From Pollutiaquabacter sp046052345 (lineage in GTDB: Bacteria; Bacteroidota; Bacteroidia; AKYH767-A; 2013-40CM-41-45): 64,000 bases of DNA. A program made the position numbers and the translations under genes. The notes below the pieces were generated by a model. It searched no databases. It was given only the letters and a program-made list of their open reading frames with translations, and had not been told where the DNA came from. Below, piece by piece: positions 9,618 to 18,137 of the stretch. Each line of letters starts with the position of its first letter. The stretch's first letter is position 1. The DNA is taken from positions 124,001-188,000 of the forward strand of contig JBJOMN010000022.1 in NCBI GenBank assembly GCA_046052345.1. The letters are read 5' to 3'.

Positions 9618-10274
9618 TCAGGTTCCGCTCTCGGGAGTCACAGGATTTTCCTGCGGCTCTCCCATCTGCTTGTGGAAAAGCAGATAGAGGAAGACTCCGA
9701 CTGTAATGGAGCTGTCGGCAATATTGAAGATCGGACGGAAGAAAAGGAAGCTTTCTCCCCCCCATACCGGAAACCAATCCGGAAACACGCCGCTGAGCAA
9801 GGGAAAATAAAGCATGTCCACGACTCTTCCGTGCAGAAGACCGGCATAGCCTCCTTCCGCGGGGAAAAGGACTGCCATGCCTTCCGCGCTGTCTGAAAAT
9901 ATAAGTCCGTAAAACGCACTGTCAATGATATTTCCAACCGCGCCGGCAAAAATGAAGGAGAAACAAAGTACCGTAAGTAGCGATGCGCCTTTTTTACACA
10001 AGCGTACGATGTACCAGGCTATGGCCGCTGAGGCGATGATCCTGAAAAGACTGAGAAAAATCTTTCCGTTACTTCCTCCGAATTCCAAACCGAATGCCAT
10101 TCCATAATTCTCCGTGAAATGAATATGGCTCCAATCGCCGAACAAAGGAAAGTCTTCTCCAAGATACATATGGGTCTTGACCCAAAACTTCAACCATTGA
10201 TCAATGAAGAGGACAGTGAATACGACAGCCGCGGATATACGCAACCGACGGCCGTATGACGGGTGGCTTTCCAT
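9618..10274 (-). CDS. lspA: lipoprotein signal peptidase (signal peptidase II)
   Basis: LspA cleaves the signal peptide ahead of the lipidated Cys of prolipoproteins in the inner membrane. I chose the ATG at 10274 (MESHPSYGRRLRIS), giving 218 residues; a longer open frame upstream overlaps the GH3 gene and has no coding character. There are four predicted membrane helices, about residues 12-30, 75-92, 98-120 and 185-205. The two catalytic Asp motifs are FAGAVGNIIDSAFYG and FNIADSSITVGVFL, and a conserved ENYGMAFG follows the first helix. An extended loop (about 120-180) between the two Asp motifs is longer than in E. coli but common in Bacteroidota. Neighbours downstream are a peptidase and uvrC. 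Confidence 0.95.
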   Translation of the reverse strand: MESHPSYGRRLRISAAVVFTVLFIDQWLKFWVKTHMYLGEDFPLFGDWSHIHFTENYGMAFGLEFGGSNGKIFLSLFRIIASAAIAWYIVRLCKKGASLLTVLCFSFIFAGAVGNIIDSAFYGLIFSDSAEGMAVLFPAEGGYAGLLHGRVVDMLYFPLLSGVFPDWFPVWGGESFLFFRPIFNIADSSITVGVFLYLLFHKQMGEPQENPVTPESGT

Positions 10275-10283
10275 AATTCCGTG

Positions 10284-10291
10284 TAAAAATA
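10284..10291 (-). promoter_or_regulatory. candidate -7 promoter element for lspA
   Basis: TATTTTTA on the minus strand matches the Bacteroidota -7 consensus TAnnTTTG except in the last base and lies 9 bases upstream of the lspA ATG. No clear -33 TTTG is present. It matters because lspA cannot be read from the ileS/dksA side, which ends in a terminator. Confidence 0.25.
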
Positions 10292-10364
10292 GCGGAAATA
10301 ATCCATCCCGTTTTCCTGAAGAAAAGGTATTAATACGAACTTTCGGACACCTGTTGTTACTTCG

Positions 10365-13043
10365 ATGAAACTTCGGTTCGGAATCTCCGCATGCGCGCTG
10401 ACGCTTGTCTTTCTGCACACTTCCTCCGCATCGGGCGGCGAGCGGACGCTCTATAAGGACCCGGGGTACGACACCGAGACGAGGGCGAGAGACCTGCTGA
10501 AAAGAATGACGCCCGAGGAGAAGTTCGGCCAACTGTTCATCTGTGACGGTGCTTGGGGGAAAGACAGTTCGCTGTTCCGTATGGGTATATTGGGGATGCA
10601 GCCGAGAAACATCTTCGACCGCCAGTACCCGTACGGAGAGTATGTGCGGCAGCTGAATCAAGTACAGCATTTTTTCATTCAGAACACGCGTCTGGGAATT
10701 CCGGCCCTCTTCAACGAGGAAGCGCTTCACGGACTGGTTTATCGCGATGCCGTGGTATATCCCCAGGCAATAGCCTTGGCAGCTACTTTCGACACTGCGC
10801 TGATGAGTGCGGTGGCTGCAAACATCGCAGCAGAAGCGGAAGCCTACGGCATCCGACAGGTTTTTTCTCCCGTTCTCAATCTGGCCGGAGATCCCAGATG
10901 GGGGCGCACGGAGGAATGCTACGGCGAGGACCCTTATCTGGTCAGCAGGATGGGAGTCGAGTTCATCCGCCCGTTCGAAACAAAAGGCATCGTCACCACC
11001 CCGAAACACTTCGTCGCGAATTACGGAGAAGGCGGCCGGGACAGCTATCCGATCGGATGGTCGGAGCGTTACCTCGACCGGACACACCTCCCGCCTTTCA
11101 AAGCCGCGATACGTGAAGCAGGGGCAAGCAGCATCATGGCTGCCTATAATTCGGTCGATGGTCGCCCGTGCTCAGCGAATAAAAATCTCCTGACCGATAA
11201 ATTGCGCAAGGAGTGGGGCTTCGGTGGCATAGTGATCAGCGATGCCGGAGGAACCGGCGGCTCACTGGTGCTGCATCGCACTTCATCCTCGTACGAAGAC
11301 GCAGGAAAGCAAGCCGTCGAAGCAGGACTCGATGCCATCCTTCAGACCGACATTCATCATTTTGATCTATTCAAGGCCCCTTTCCTGAATGGACAAACGG
11401 ATCCGGCTGCTGTCGACTCCGCCGTGATGCGTGTACTGCGCCTCAAGATCGAACTGGGGCTTTTTGAAAAGCCGTACATCGCTTTTTCACCGGACAGTCT
11501 CTCAGCCCTTCGGGAACGCTCCCATCGGCTGGCCAAAGAAGTAGCAGCGTCGTCGTTCGTGCTGCTGAAGAACTCGGGCGATAATGTACTGCCATTGAGT
11601 GACAGCATCCGCTCGCTGTGCGTGGTAGGAGAGGATGCCCGTACTGCCACACTCGGAGGATATGCCGGCACCGGATACAGGAAGTCCTCCATCCTTGAAG
11701 GTCTTGAAAAGCAAATGGGAGACCGCCGAAAGATCAGGTTTGTCTCCGGGTGCGGAAAAGGAAAAGAGCCTTTTGTCACCGTACCCTCCGGCGCATTGCA
11801 TCATATCGAAATCGAAAAGAGGGATCCGAAGAACCTGTTGGAACCGATTCCTAAGGTTTTTGAAGCTCCCGGATTGAACGCGACCTATTTCAATTCGATG
11901 GATATCACCGTAGCTCCGGTGCTTGAACGTATCGACACGGCCATCGATTTCAAATGGACGCTGTACGGGCCTGATCCGGCCGTCGATCGGGAGTTCTTTT
12001 CCGCAGTATGGCAGGGATTGATCACCGGTCCGGATACGGGAATGGTACGACTGGGGATTTCCGGTAATGACGGTTACAGGATGTACATCGACGGAAAGGT
12101 CGTAATCGACACCAGGAAGGAGCAGGGATATCATACGCGGACGACGGACATCGATTTCGGTTCGCGTCCTACGCGACTGATCCGTATCGAATACCAAGAA
12201 CCGGAAGGAAGTTCGACTTTCCGACTGGTATGGAACGTCGGTGTAGAGGACTCCGGCGAAAAAGACATCCGGAACGCGCTGGAAATAGCACGCAGCAGCG
12301 ATGCCATCGTCGTAGTGGCCGGAACACGCGAAGGAGAATTCCTGGACCGGAGTTCGCTTGCGCTTCCGGGAAGACAGGAGGAGATGCTGCTGCGGTTGGC
12401 AGCAACCGGAAGGCCGGTCATCGTCCTGCTACAGGCTGGAAGCGCCATCCGCATGGACCGTTGGATAGATTCAGTGGATGCCGTCATGGACATCTGGTAT
12501 CCCGGCGAAGCAGGCGGCGAAGCGGTCGCGGAAGTGTTGGACGGCAGCATGTATCCTTCCGGAAAACTGCCGATCACTTTTCCGGTACACGAAGGCCAAT
12601 TGCCCTTGACCTATTACCACGAACCGACCGGACGCGGAGATGACTACACAGACGGTACCGGACGCCCGCTTTTCCCCTTCGGATTCGGACTCACCTACTC
12701 CGATTTCCGCTTCGACAGCCTCGTCATTGAAAACGGCTTCCCGAAAGACAGTATCATACGCTATGCATTCACGCTTACCAATACCGGCAATAGGGTAGCC
12801 GCGGAGACAGGACAGGTTTACCTTAACAAGAAGGTCTCTGCATTTGCATGGCCGTTGAAAAAACTGGCCGGCTTCGCCAAAGTCAGGCTCTATCCCGGCG
12901 AGTCGAAGCGAGTCGAAGGCGTGATCAGCAAAGAACAGTTACTGAACGGAGACGCGGAATCACTGATAAAAGGAGACTATCGGCTGATGATCGGCGCATC
13001 AAGCAGGGACATCCGGTTGCGGAAAGAATTCTCCGTACGCTGA
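10365..13043 (+). CDS. glycoside hydrolase family 3 beta-glycosidase with PA14 insert
   Basis: This 892-residue exported exo-acting glycosidase has a signal peptide (about residues 1-24, ending SASGG). Residues 40-350 form the GH3 TIM barrel, with NLAGDPRWGRTEECYGEDP, PKHFVANYGEG and the nucleophile Asp293 in GGIVISDAGGTGG. Residues 390-470 and 625-760 are the alpha/beta sandwich domain; Glu658 in EGEFLDRSSLALPG is the likely acid/base, and WYPGEAGGEAVAEVL is conserved. Residues about 500-625 are an inserted PA14 domain (LNATYFNS, GNDGYRMYIDGKVV), often sugar-binding. Residues 800-892 form the C-terminal FN3-like domain. The SDAGG nucleophile context is nearer to beta-xylosidases than to the SDW form of many beta-glucosidases; the substrate is not certain. 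It stands alone on the plus strand between lspA and dksA. Confidence 0.93.
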   Translation: MKLRFGISACALTLVFLHTSSASGGERTLYKDPGYDTETRARDLLKRMTPEEKFGQLFICDGAWGKDSSLFRMGILGMQPRNIFDRQYPYGEYVRQLNQVQHFFIQNTRLGIPALFNEEALHGLVYRDAVVYPQAIALAATFDTALMSAVAANIAAEAEAYGIRQVFSPVLNLAGDPRWGRTEECYGEDPYLVSRMGVEFIRPFETKGIVTTPKHFVANYGEGGRDSYPIGWSERYLDRTHLPPFKAAIREAGASSIMAAYNSVDGRPCSANKNLLTDKLRKEWGFGGIVISDAGGTGGSLVLHRTSSSYEDAGKQAVEAGLDAILQTDIHHFDLFKAPFLNGQTDPAAVDSAVMRVLRLKIELGLFEKPYIAFSPDSLSALRERSHRLAKEVAASSFVLLKNSGDNVLPLSDSIRSLCVVGEDARTATLGGYAGTGYRKSSILEGLEKQMGDRRKIRFVSGCGKGKEPFVTVPSGALHHIEIEKRDPKNLLEPIPKVFEAPGLNATYFNSMDITVAPVLERIDTAIDFKWTLYGPDPAVDREFFSAVWQGLITGPDTGMVRLGISGNDGYRMYIDGKVVIDTRKEQGYHTRTTDIDFGSRPTRLIRIEYQEPEGSSTFRLVWNVGVEDSGEKDIRNALEIARSSDAIVVVAGTREGEFLDRSSLALPGRQEEMLLRLAATGRPVIVLLQAGSAIRMDRWIDSVDAVMDIWYPGEAGGEAVAEVLDGSMYPSGKLPITFPVHEGQLPLTYYHEPTGRGDDYTDGTGRPLFPFGFGLTYSDFRFDSLVIENGFPKDSIIRYAFTLTNTGNRVAAETGQVYLNKKVSAFAWPLKKLAGFAKVRLYPGESKRVEGVISKEQLLNGDAESLIKGDYRLMIGASSRDIRLRKEFSVR

Positions 13044-13062
13044 CGATCCCCTTTATGAAATG

Positions 13063-13092
13063 AAAAACCCGCACGGCAAAAGCGGTGCGGGT
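13063..13092 (-). terminator. intrinsic terminator of the ileS/dksA-like transcript
   Basis: The inverted repeat ACCCGCAC (13067-13074) / GTGCGGGT (13085-13092) forms an 8-bp stem. On the minus strand it is followed by TTTTTCATTTC, a good U-tract. It lies 23 bases past the dksA-like stop and 20 bases past the GH3 stop, and so isolates lspA from the ileS transcript. Confidence 0.8.
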
Positions 13093-13114
13093 CGCAGGAA
13101 AGGTCATACGGTCA

Positions 13115-13927
13115 TCAATCGCGGTACTGATTGAGCTTCGCTTCGATCGATTGCGTGGTATGGGGAACTGCGCGGAGACGCTCCTTGGGGATGAGCTTTC
13201 CGGTGACGCGGCAGATACCGTAGGTCTTGTTCTCGATGCGGACCAGCGCGTTCTCCAGCTGTTCGATGAACTTCTTCTGACGTCCGGCCAATTGACCGGC
13301 CTCTTCTTTCGCCAGGCTCTCCGAGCCGTCTTCAAGCATCTTGAAGGTGTTCGCCGTATCGTCCGTTCCGTGTTCGTTGGCGGCAGTAAGCTGGGCCTGC
13401 AACAGCGTCAGCTCACGACGCGCCTCTTCCAGTTTCCCTTCGATGAGCTCTTTGAACTCTGCGAGCTCGGCGTCTGAATAACGTGTCTTGTTCGGATCCT
13501 CGTGCGTGATTTTCGCCGTGGGGGCCAAGGGGGATTTGCTGATGGCAGGTTTTACCGGCGGCGGCATAGGAGGAAGAACCGGATTCTTCTCCACAGGACG
13601 AGCCGGACGGGCCTCCGCTTTCTTCGCAGGCTCCTGCTTCTTCGGCTGAGGTACGGCCTTCACGGGTGCCTTGGCTACGGGTTTCGCCGGCGCCTTGGTT
13701 ACAGGTTTAACAGGTGCTTTGGCAACAGGCTTCTTCGCGGCAGGTTTGGCAGCTACCGGCTTCTTCGCCGGCTTAGCGGCTTTTTTTGGCGCCGGCTTTA
13801 TTTTGACGGCTTTCTTAGGAGCAGCCTTCTTGGCGACCGGCTTCTTAGGAGCGGGCTTCTTAGTGGCCGGCTTCTTGGCAGCAGGCTTCTTGGGGGATGC
13901 CTTCTTGGGGGCTTTCTTCTTGCTCAT
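13115..13927 (-). CDS. TraR/DksA-family regulator with long Lys/Ala/Pro-rich histone H1-like N-terminus
   Basis: The protein has 270 residues. Residues 1-145 are low-complexity K/A/P repeats (KKPAAKKPATKKPAPKK and variants), like the tail of histone H1 or AlgP. Residues 150-270 are a DksA/TraR domain: a coiled-coil (ELAEFKELIEGKLEEARREL ... LENALVRIENKTYG) and the terminal ICRVTGKLIPKERLRAVPHTT segment. The zinc finger is reduced to one Cys, as is usual for Bacteroidota members, so zinc binding is doubtful. DksA-type proteins enter the RNA polymerase secondary channel. The basic tail suggests DNA or RNA binding (inference). It follows ileS by 23 bases and shares its transcript and terminator. 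Domain boundary and family are firm; the regulatory targets are unknown. Confidence 0.88.
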   Translation of the reverse strand: MSKKKAPKKASPKKPAAKKPATKKPAPKKPVAKKAAPKKAVKIKPAPKKAAKPAKKPVAAKPAAKKPVAKAPVKPVTKAPAKPVAKAPVKAVPQPKKQEPAKKAEARPARPVEKNPVLPPMPPPVKPAISKSPLAPTAKITHEDPNKTRYSDAELAEFKELIEGKLEEARRELTLLQAQLTAANEHGTDDTANTFKMLEDGSESLAKEEAGQLAGRQKKFIEQLENALVRIENKTYGICRVTGKLIPKERLRAVPHTTQSIEAKLNQYRD

Positions 13928-13950
13928 GCGGATCTGGGTTGTTTATCCGT

Positions 13951-16900
13951 TCACCTTTTACGGATCAGGATGCTGGTTAATATCTGGTCGTCCACCTCCA
14001 CTTCAACGGCTCCGGGAGCGTCGATGCGATCGACAAGGACCAGGGAAGCCGCTAGAATTTCGGCGCAAATATATTCTTTATTGTTCAGCAGGGAGTTGCG
14101 TATCGCCGCATGGTCCTGGACCTTGAGGTCGATACGGTCGGTCACTTCGAAGCCGTTCTCCTTGCGCAGATTTTGCACACGGTTGATGAATTCGCGGGCG
14201 ATGCCTTCCTCGCGAAGCGCTTCGGTGACCGTGATATCCAGTGCCACCGTAAGCCGGCCTTCCGAAGCCACCTGCCAACCGGGAATGTCTTCTGAAAGGA
14301 TTTCGACATCCTCCGTGCCAAGTATGACTTCCTGTCCGGACACGGACATCGTATAGGCCCCTTCACGCTCCATACGCAGGATATCTTCCTGCGACATCGC
14401 CGTGATGGCGGCCGCCGTTTCTTTCATCAAGGCGCCGACCTTCTTGCCAAGCACCTTGAAGTTCGGTTTGATCTTCTTCACCAGGATACCTGCGGTATCA
14501 GAGATGTATTCGATCTCCTTCACATTCACCTCCGCAAGGATCAGGTCGCGGACCGCTTCCACTTTTTGGCGCATCGCGGAGTCGATGACCGGCAAAAGGA
14601 TCTTGTTGAGCGGCTGACGGACCCGGATATTGACCTTCTTGCGCAGAGACAATACCAACGATGAAATGGATTGTGCGAGCTCCATCCGCTCTTCCAAAGG
14701 ACGATCGACAGCGCCGCTGTCGAATACCGGGAAGTCGGCAAGGTGGACCGATACGGCGGCATCCGCGCCGGTGACGGAGTTGAGGCTGCGATAGAGTTTA
14801 TCGGCGTAGAAGGGCGCGATCGGAGCCATCAGCCGAGCTACGGTTTCCAGGCAGGTGTAAAGCGTTTGATAAGCGGCAGCCTTGTCATTCGAATAATCCC
14901 CTTTCCAGAACCGGCGCCGTCCGAGACGGACGTACCAGTTGCTCAGGTGCTCGGAGACGAAGTCCGAAATGGCGCGGGCCGCCTTGGTCGGCTCGTAGTC
15001 GGAGTAGCTTTCGTCGACCATGCGGATCAGCGAATGAAGTTCCGAAATGATCCAACGGTCGAGTTCGGTCCGCTCAGCCATGGGCACCTGAGGACCTTTG
15101 TTATCGAAGCCGTCGATGTTGGCGTACAGCGCGAAGAACGAATAGGTGTTATGAAGCGTTCCGAAGAATTTACGCTGTACTTCTGTGATTCCTTCCTCGT
15201 TGAACTTGAGGTTGTCCCACGGCTGGGCATTGCTGATCATGTACCAGCGCGTAGCGTCAGGACCGTATTTGGCGAGTGTCTCGAAAGGGTCTACGGCATT
15301 GCCGAGGCGCTTGGACATCTTATTGCCGTTCTTGTCAAGGACGAGTCCGTTTGAAACGACATTGCGGAAAGCCACGGAATCGAACAGCATGACGGCGATC
15401 GCATGCAGGGTGAAGAACCATCCGCGTGTCTGGTCTACGCCCTCGGCGATGAAATCGGCAGGGAAGGCCTGATGCTCTCCTTTTCCGAAAGGCGCCGTGC
15501 TCTCTTCGCCCATCCAATGCCACTGCGCATACGGCATGGCACCGCTGTCGAACCACACATCTATAAGGTCCGTCTCCCGCTTCATCTTCTTTCCCGAAGG
15601 AGACACCAGGACAATATCATCGACATATGGACGATGAAGGTCGAACGCGAAATCCTTCGCTTCCGTATCGGTCTTTCCCTGCAGCGGATCGGATTTCATG
15701 AACCCTGCTTCCACTGATTTAATGATCTCCTCGTGCAACTGCCTTACGCTCCCTATGCAGACCTCTTCGTTGCCGTCTTCCGTTCTCCAGACAGGAAGCG
15801 GAATTCCCCAATAGCGGGAGCGCGACAAGTTCCAATCCACCAGATTCTCCAGCCAATTGCCGAACCGGCCTGTCCCGGTGGATTCCGGTTTCCAGTTGAT
15901 GGTCTTGTTGAGTTCCGCCATCCGGTCTTTAAGTGCCGTGGTACGGATGAACCACGAGTCCAGCGGATAGTACAGCACCGGCTTGTCTGTACGCCAGCAA
16001 TGCGGATAATTGTGTTCGTATTTCTCGACTTTGAACGCCTTGCCTTCCTTCTTCAGCCGTATGGAGATGCGCTCGTCAACAGTCAGGTACTTTTCCCCGC
16101 CCTGCTTCTTGCGTTCCGTTTCCTTTTCCTCCTCGGTCAGGTACTGCTCCTTGACATATTCACCGGCCATGTCCGACACTTCGGACGTGAACCGGCCCTG
16201 TCGGTCAACAAGAGTCAGCGAACCGATGCCGTTCTGTTTGGCGACACGGAAGTCATCGGATCCGAAACTCGGGGCGATGTGCACGATACCGGTTCCGTCC
16301 TCGGTGCTGACGAAATCCCCGGCGATCACGCGGAAGGATTCACCGTCCTGCGGCTGTGCATAGGGAAGCAGTTGCTCGTATCGGGTGCCGGTGAGTTCCT
16401 TCCCGGTGAAAGTACGGACGATGCGGAAGGGTACGGCTTTGTCGCCCGGACGGTAATCTTCGTGTTTGAGCTCCGCGTTCTTCTCGGGAAAATATTTTCC
16501 AAGCAGGTCCTTCGCGAGAATCACCGTTACAGGTTCCCCCGAATAAGGATTGAACGTCTCGACAGCTACGTAGTCGATCTTGACGCCCACGGCCAGCGCC
16601 GTATTGGACGGAAGCGTCCAGGGAGTGGTCGTCCAGGCCATAAAATGAACGGGGCGACCGATACCGAAATCGTTGCCGCTACGGAACATGGCTACTACTG
16701 TCGTATCCTTGACCGACTTGTATGTGCCGGGCTGATTCAGTTCGTGTGAACTGAGGCCGGTGCCGGCTGCCGGGGAATATGGCTGGATCGTATAGCCCTT
16801 ATAAAGGAGTCCTTTGGCATGCAGCCGGCTCAACAATTGCCAGCAGGTTTCGATGTAGGCGTTCTCGTAGGTGATATACGGATGTCCAAGATCGACCCAG

Positions 16901-17325
16901 TATCCCATCTTCCGGGTAAGGTCGTCCCACACGTCTTTGTATTTCATCACTTCCTTCCGACAGAAGGAGTTGTACTCTTCGATGCTGATCTTCTTGCCGA
17001 TATCGTCCTTGCGGATTCCCAGCGTCTTCTCCACGCTCAGCTCGATGGGCAGTCCGTGGGTATCCCAGCCGCCTTTGCGGTGAACCTGGAATCCTTTCTG
17101 GGTCTTGTAACGGCAGAAGATGTCCTTGATGGCCCGGGCCATGACGTGGTGGATACCCGGCATGCCGTTCGCGGACGGCGGGCCCTCGTAGAAGGTGAAT
17201 GTCGGACGGCCTTCGCGACGACGGACACTCTCCTCAAAGGTCTTTTCCTTCCCCCAAGCACTGAGCATCTCCGCAGCTGTCGCCGGGAGATCTAGGGACT
17301 TGATTTCAGGGTATTTCTTCTCCAT
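13951..17325 (-). CDS. ileS: isoleucyl-tRNA synthetase, type 2, with swapped GxHH signature
   Basis: This cytoplasmic class I synthetase charges tRNA-Ile. I start it at the ATG at 17325 (MEKKYPEIKS), giving 1124 residues. The farther ATG at 17367 lies upstream of a good -7 element, so it is probably not transcribed. The active-site motif, normally HxGH, reads G57-I-H59-H60 here (PSANGMPGIHHVMAR, codons 17146-17157). The second signature is KMSKR at 669-673. The editing (CP1) domain spans about 200-420, the anticodon-binding alpha-helical domain about 720-900, and a long C-terminal extension follows, as in eukaryote-like type 2 enzymes. The domain order and WDTHGLP, which follows the first motif, are normal, so the enzyme looks functional. 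It heads an operon with the dksA-like gene. Confidence 0.96.
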   Translation of the reverse strand: MEKKYPEIKSLDLPATAAEMLSAWGKEKTFEESVRRREGRPTFTFYEGPPSANGMPGIHHVMARAIKDIFCRYKTQKGFQVHRKGGWDTHGLPIELSVEKTLGIRKDDIGKKISIEEYNSFCRKEVMKYKDVWDDLTRKMGYWVDLGHPYITYENAYIETCWQLLSRLHAKGLLYKGYTIQPYSPAAGTGLSSHELNQPGTYKSVKDTTVVAMFRSGNDFGIGRPVHFMAWTTTPWTLPSNTALAVGVKIDYVAVETFNPYSGEPVTVILAKDLLGKYFPEKNAELKHEDYRPGDKAVPFRIVRTFTGKELTGTRYEQLLPYAQPQDGESFRVIAGDFVSTEDGTGIVHIAPSFGSDDFRVAKQNGIGSLTLVDRQGRFTSEVSDMAGEYVKEQYLTEEEKETERKKQGGEKYLTVDERISIRLKKEGKAFKVEKYEHNYPHCWRTDKPVLYYPLDSWFIRTTALKDRMAELNKTINWKPESTGTGRFGNWLENLVDWNLSRSRYWGIPLPVWRTEDGNEEVCIGSVRQLHEEIIKSVEAGFMKSDPLQGKTDTEAKDFAFDLHRPYVDDIVLVSPSGKKMKRETDLIDVWFDSGAMPYAQWHWMGEESTAPFGKGEHQAFPADFIAEGVDQTRGWFFTLHAIAVMLFDSVAFRNVVSNGLVLDKNGNKMSKRLGNAVDPFETLAKYGPDATRWYMISNAQPWDNLKFNEEGITEVQRKFFGTLHNTYSFFALYANIDGFDNKGPQVPMAERTELDRWIISELHSLIRMVDESYSDYEPTKAARAISDFVSEHLSNWYVRLGRRRFWKGDYSNDKAAAYQTLYTCLETVARLMAPIAPFYADKLYRSLNSVTGADAAVSVHLADFPVFDSGAVDRPLEERMELAQSISSLVLSLRKKVNIRVRQPLNKILLPVIDSAMRQKVEAVRDLILAEVNVKEIEYISDTAGILVKKIKPNFKVLGKKVGALMKETAAAITAMSQEDILRMEREGAYTMSVSGQEVILGTEDVEILSEDIPGWQVASEGRLTVALDITVTEALREEGIAREFINRVQNLRKENGFEVTDRIDLKVQDHAAIRNSLLNNKEYICAEILAASLVLVDRIDAPGAVEVEVDDQILTSILIRKR

Positions 17326-17347
17326 GACGGATGTGAAATAAAGCGCG

Positions 17348-17355
17348 CAAAAGTA
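17348..17355 (-). promoter_or_regulatory. candidate -7 promoter element for ileS
   Basis: TACTTTTG on the minus strand is a full match to the Bacteroidota -7 consensus TAnnTTTG. It lies 22 bases upstream of the chosen ileS ATG, within ATTACGTACTTTTGCGC. No -33 TTTG at normal spacing was seen. It supports the ATG at 17325 over the one at 17367. Confidence 0.45.
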
Positions 17356-17639
17356 CGTAATTCCCAACGGATTTCACACTTTTGAGCTTGGCGCAACCCT
17401 CTGACTATCAGGTTATTAAATGATGCGAAAACAGGCCATAATGTCGAAATAGCCCATTTTTAAGTATCATTAATTGTTTTTTATGCTTTTTAGGCCTGTT
17501 TTAATGTTATAAAAAGGCCTGTGCAGCGGTCACTCGAAAGGATTCAATACTGTGCCCGTACGCCCTTTGCGTCTTGACATGAAAAAGTTGACGTTCCGTG
17601 ACCCGACCCTCACTGTTGCCCTAAGCCCGCTGAAAGGCG
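17356..17639. other. intergenic region without a gene; AT-rich hairpin at 17493-17519
   Basis: No credible coding sequence is present between the ileS promoter and the RidA stop. The region has an AT-rich core (about 17410-17515). One inverted repeat forms a hairpin: GGCCT-g-TTTTA (17493-17503), loop ATGTTA, TAAAA-AGGCC (17510-17519). It has no U-tract on the side where RidA transcripts would arrive, so it is not a standard terminator. The rest shows nothing I can name. Confidence 0.4.
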
Positions 17640-18059
17640 TCACCCGCCACACGTAGCGATGACTTTCAGCTCGATGGCAATGGGGGTGGGCAGGCAGTTG
17701 ATCTCCAAAGTCGTCCTGCAGGGAGGATTCTCCTTGAAATACTCTGCCCACAGTTTGTTGTAGATCGGAAAATCGTCCTTCATATTGGTAAGGAAGACGG
17801 TGACATCGACGATCTTGTCCCAGGAGGACCCGGCATCTTCCAGGATATAACGCACGTTGCGAAAAACGGAATGGCACTGCTCAGCGATGTCGTAGGAGAT
17901 GATGTTGCCGTCAGCGTCCAATTCCACACCCGGAATCTTCTTGGTGCCTCTTTCGCGCGGACCGACCCCGGAAAGGAACAACAGGTCACCTACTCGGCGG
18001 GCATGGGGATAAAGACCTACGGGCTCAGGCGCTTTCGAAGAGTCGAATTTTTCAGACAT
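17640..18059 (-). CDS. RidA-family protein, probable 2-aminomuconate deaminase
   Basis: This 139-residue cytoplasmic protein of the RidA/YjgF/UK114 fold reads APEPVGLYPHARRVGDLLFLSGVGPR at the start and CRTTLEINCLPTPIAIELKVIA at the end. The PHARRVGDLLFLSGVGPR version is the one seen in 2-aminomuconate deaminases of the kynurenine meta-cleavage route (NbaF/AmnD type), which convert 2-aminomuconate to 4-oxalocrotonate and ammonia. The GxGPR Arg and the Glu of the LE/IE strand are the expected active-site residues. The rest of that route is 13-19 kb away in this window (30.7-37.1 kb), which favours this role over general RidA enamine hydrolysis. It follows a large secreted-protein gene by 78 bases and is probably transcribed separately. 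Confidence 0.85.
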   Translation of the reverse strand: MSEKFDSSKAPEPVGLYPHARRVGDLLFLSGVGPRERGTKKIPGVELDADGNIISYDIAEQCHSVFRNVRYILEDAGSSWDKIVDVTVFLTNMKDDFPIYNKLWAEYFKENPPCRTTLEINCLPTPIAIELKVIATCGG

Positions 18060-18137
18060 GTTTGAAAGATGTTTTCAGCCGCCAAAGGTAACCGATAACC
18101 TTGATTCGAGATCTTCTTCGCCAACCCTCGTCACCCG

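Noticed and set aside
10275..11087. N-terminal extension of the lspA frame by 271 codons
   Set aside because: It overlaps the GH3 gene on the other strand, contains no recognised domain, and the ATG at 10274 gives a normal LspA.
13502..14356. Long plus-strand frame over the K/A/P repeat of the DksA-like gene
   Set aside because: The Arg/Leu/Gly-rich product is the complement of the lysine-alanine repeat codons, not a real protein.
15733..16749. 338-codon open frame on the plus strand inside ileS
   Set aside because: It lies wholly opposite ileS, whose domains are intact, and its product shows no domain, signal or start context. It is a consequence of codon bias in the minus-strand gene.
17493..17519. 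Hairpin considered as a terminator for RidA
   Set aside because: It has no U-tract in the direction of the RidA transcript and lies 120 bases past the stop.
17530..17877. 115-codon frame overlapping RidA
   Set aside because: Most of it is RidA in another frame, and the remainder shows no family resemblance.
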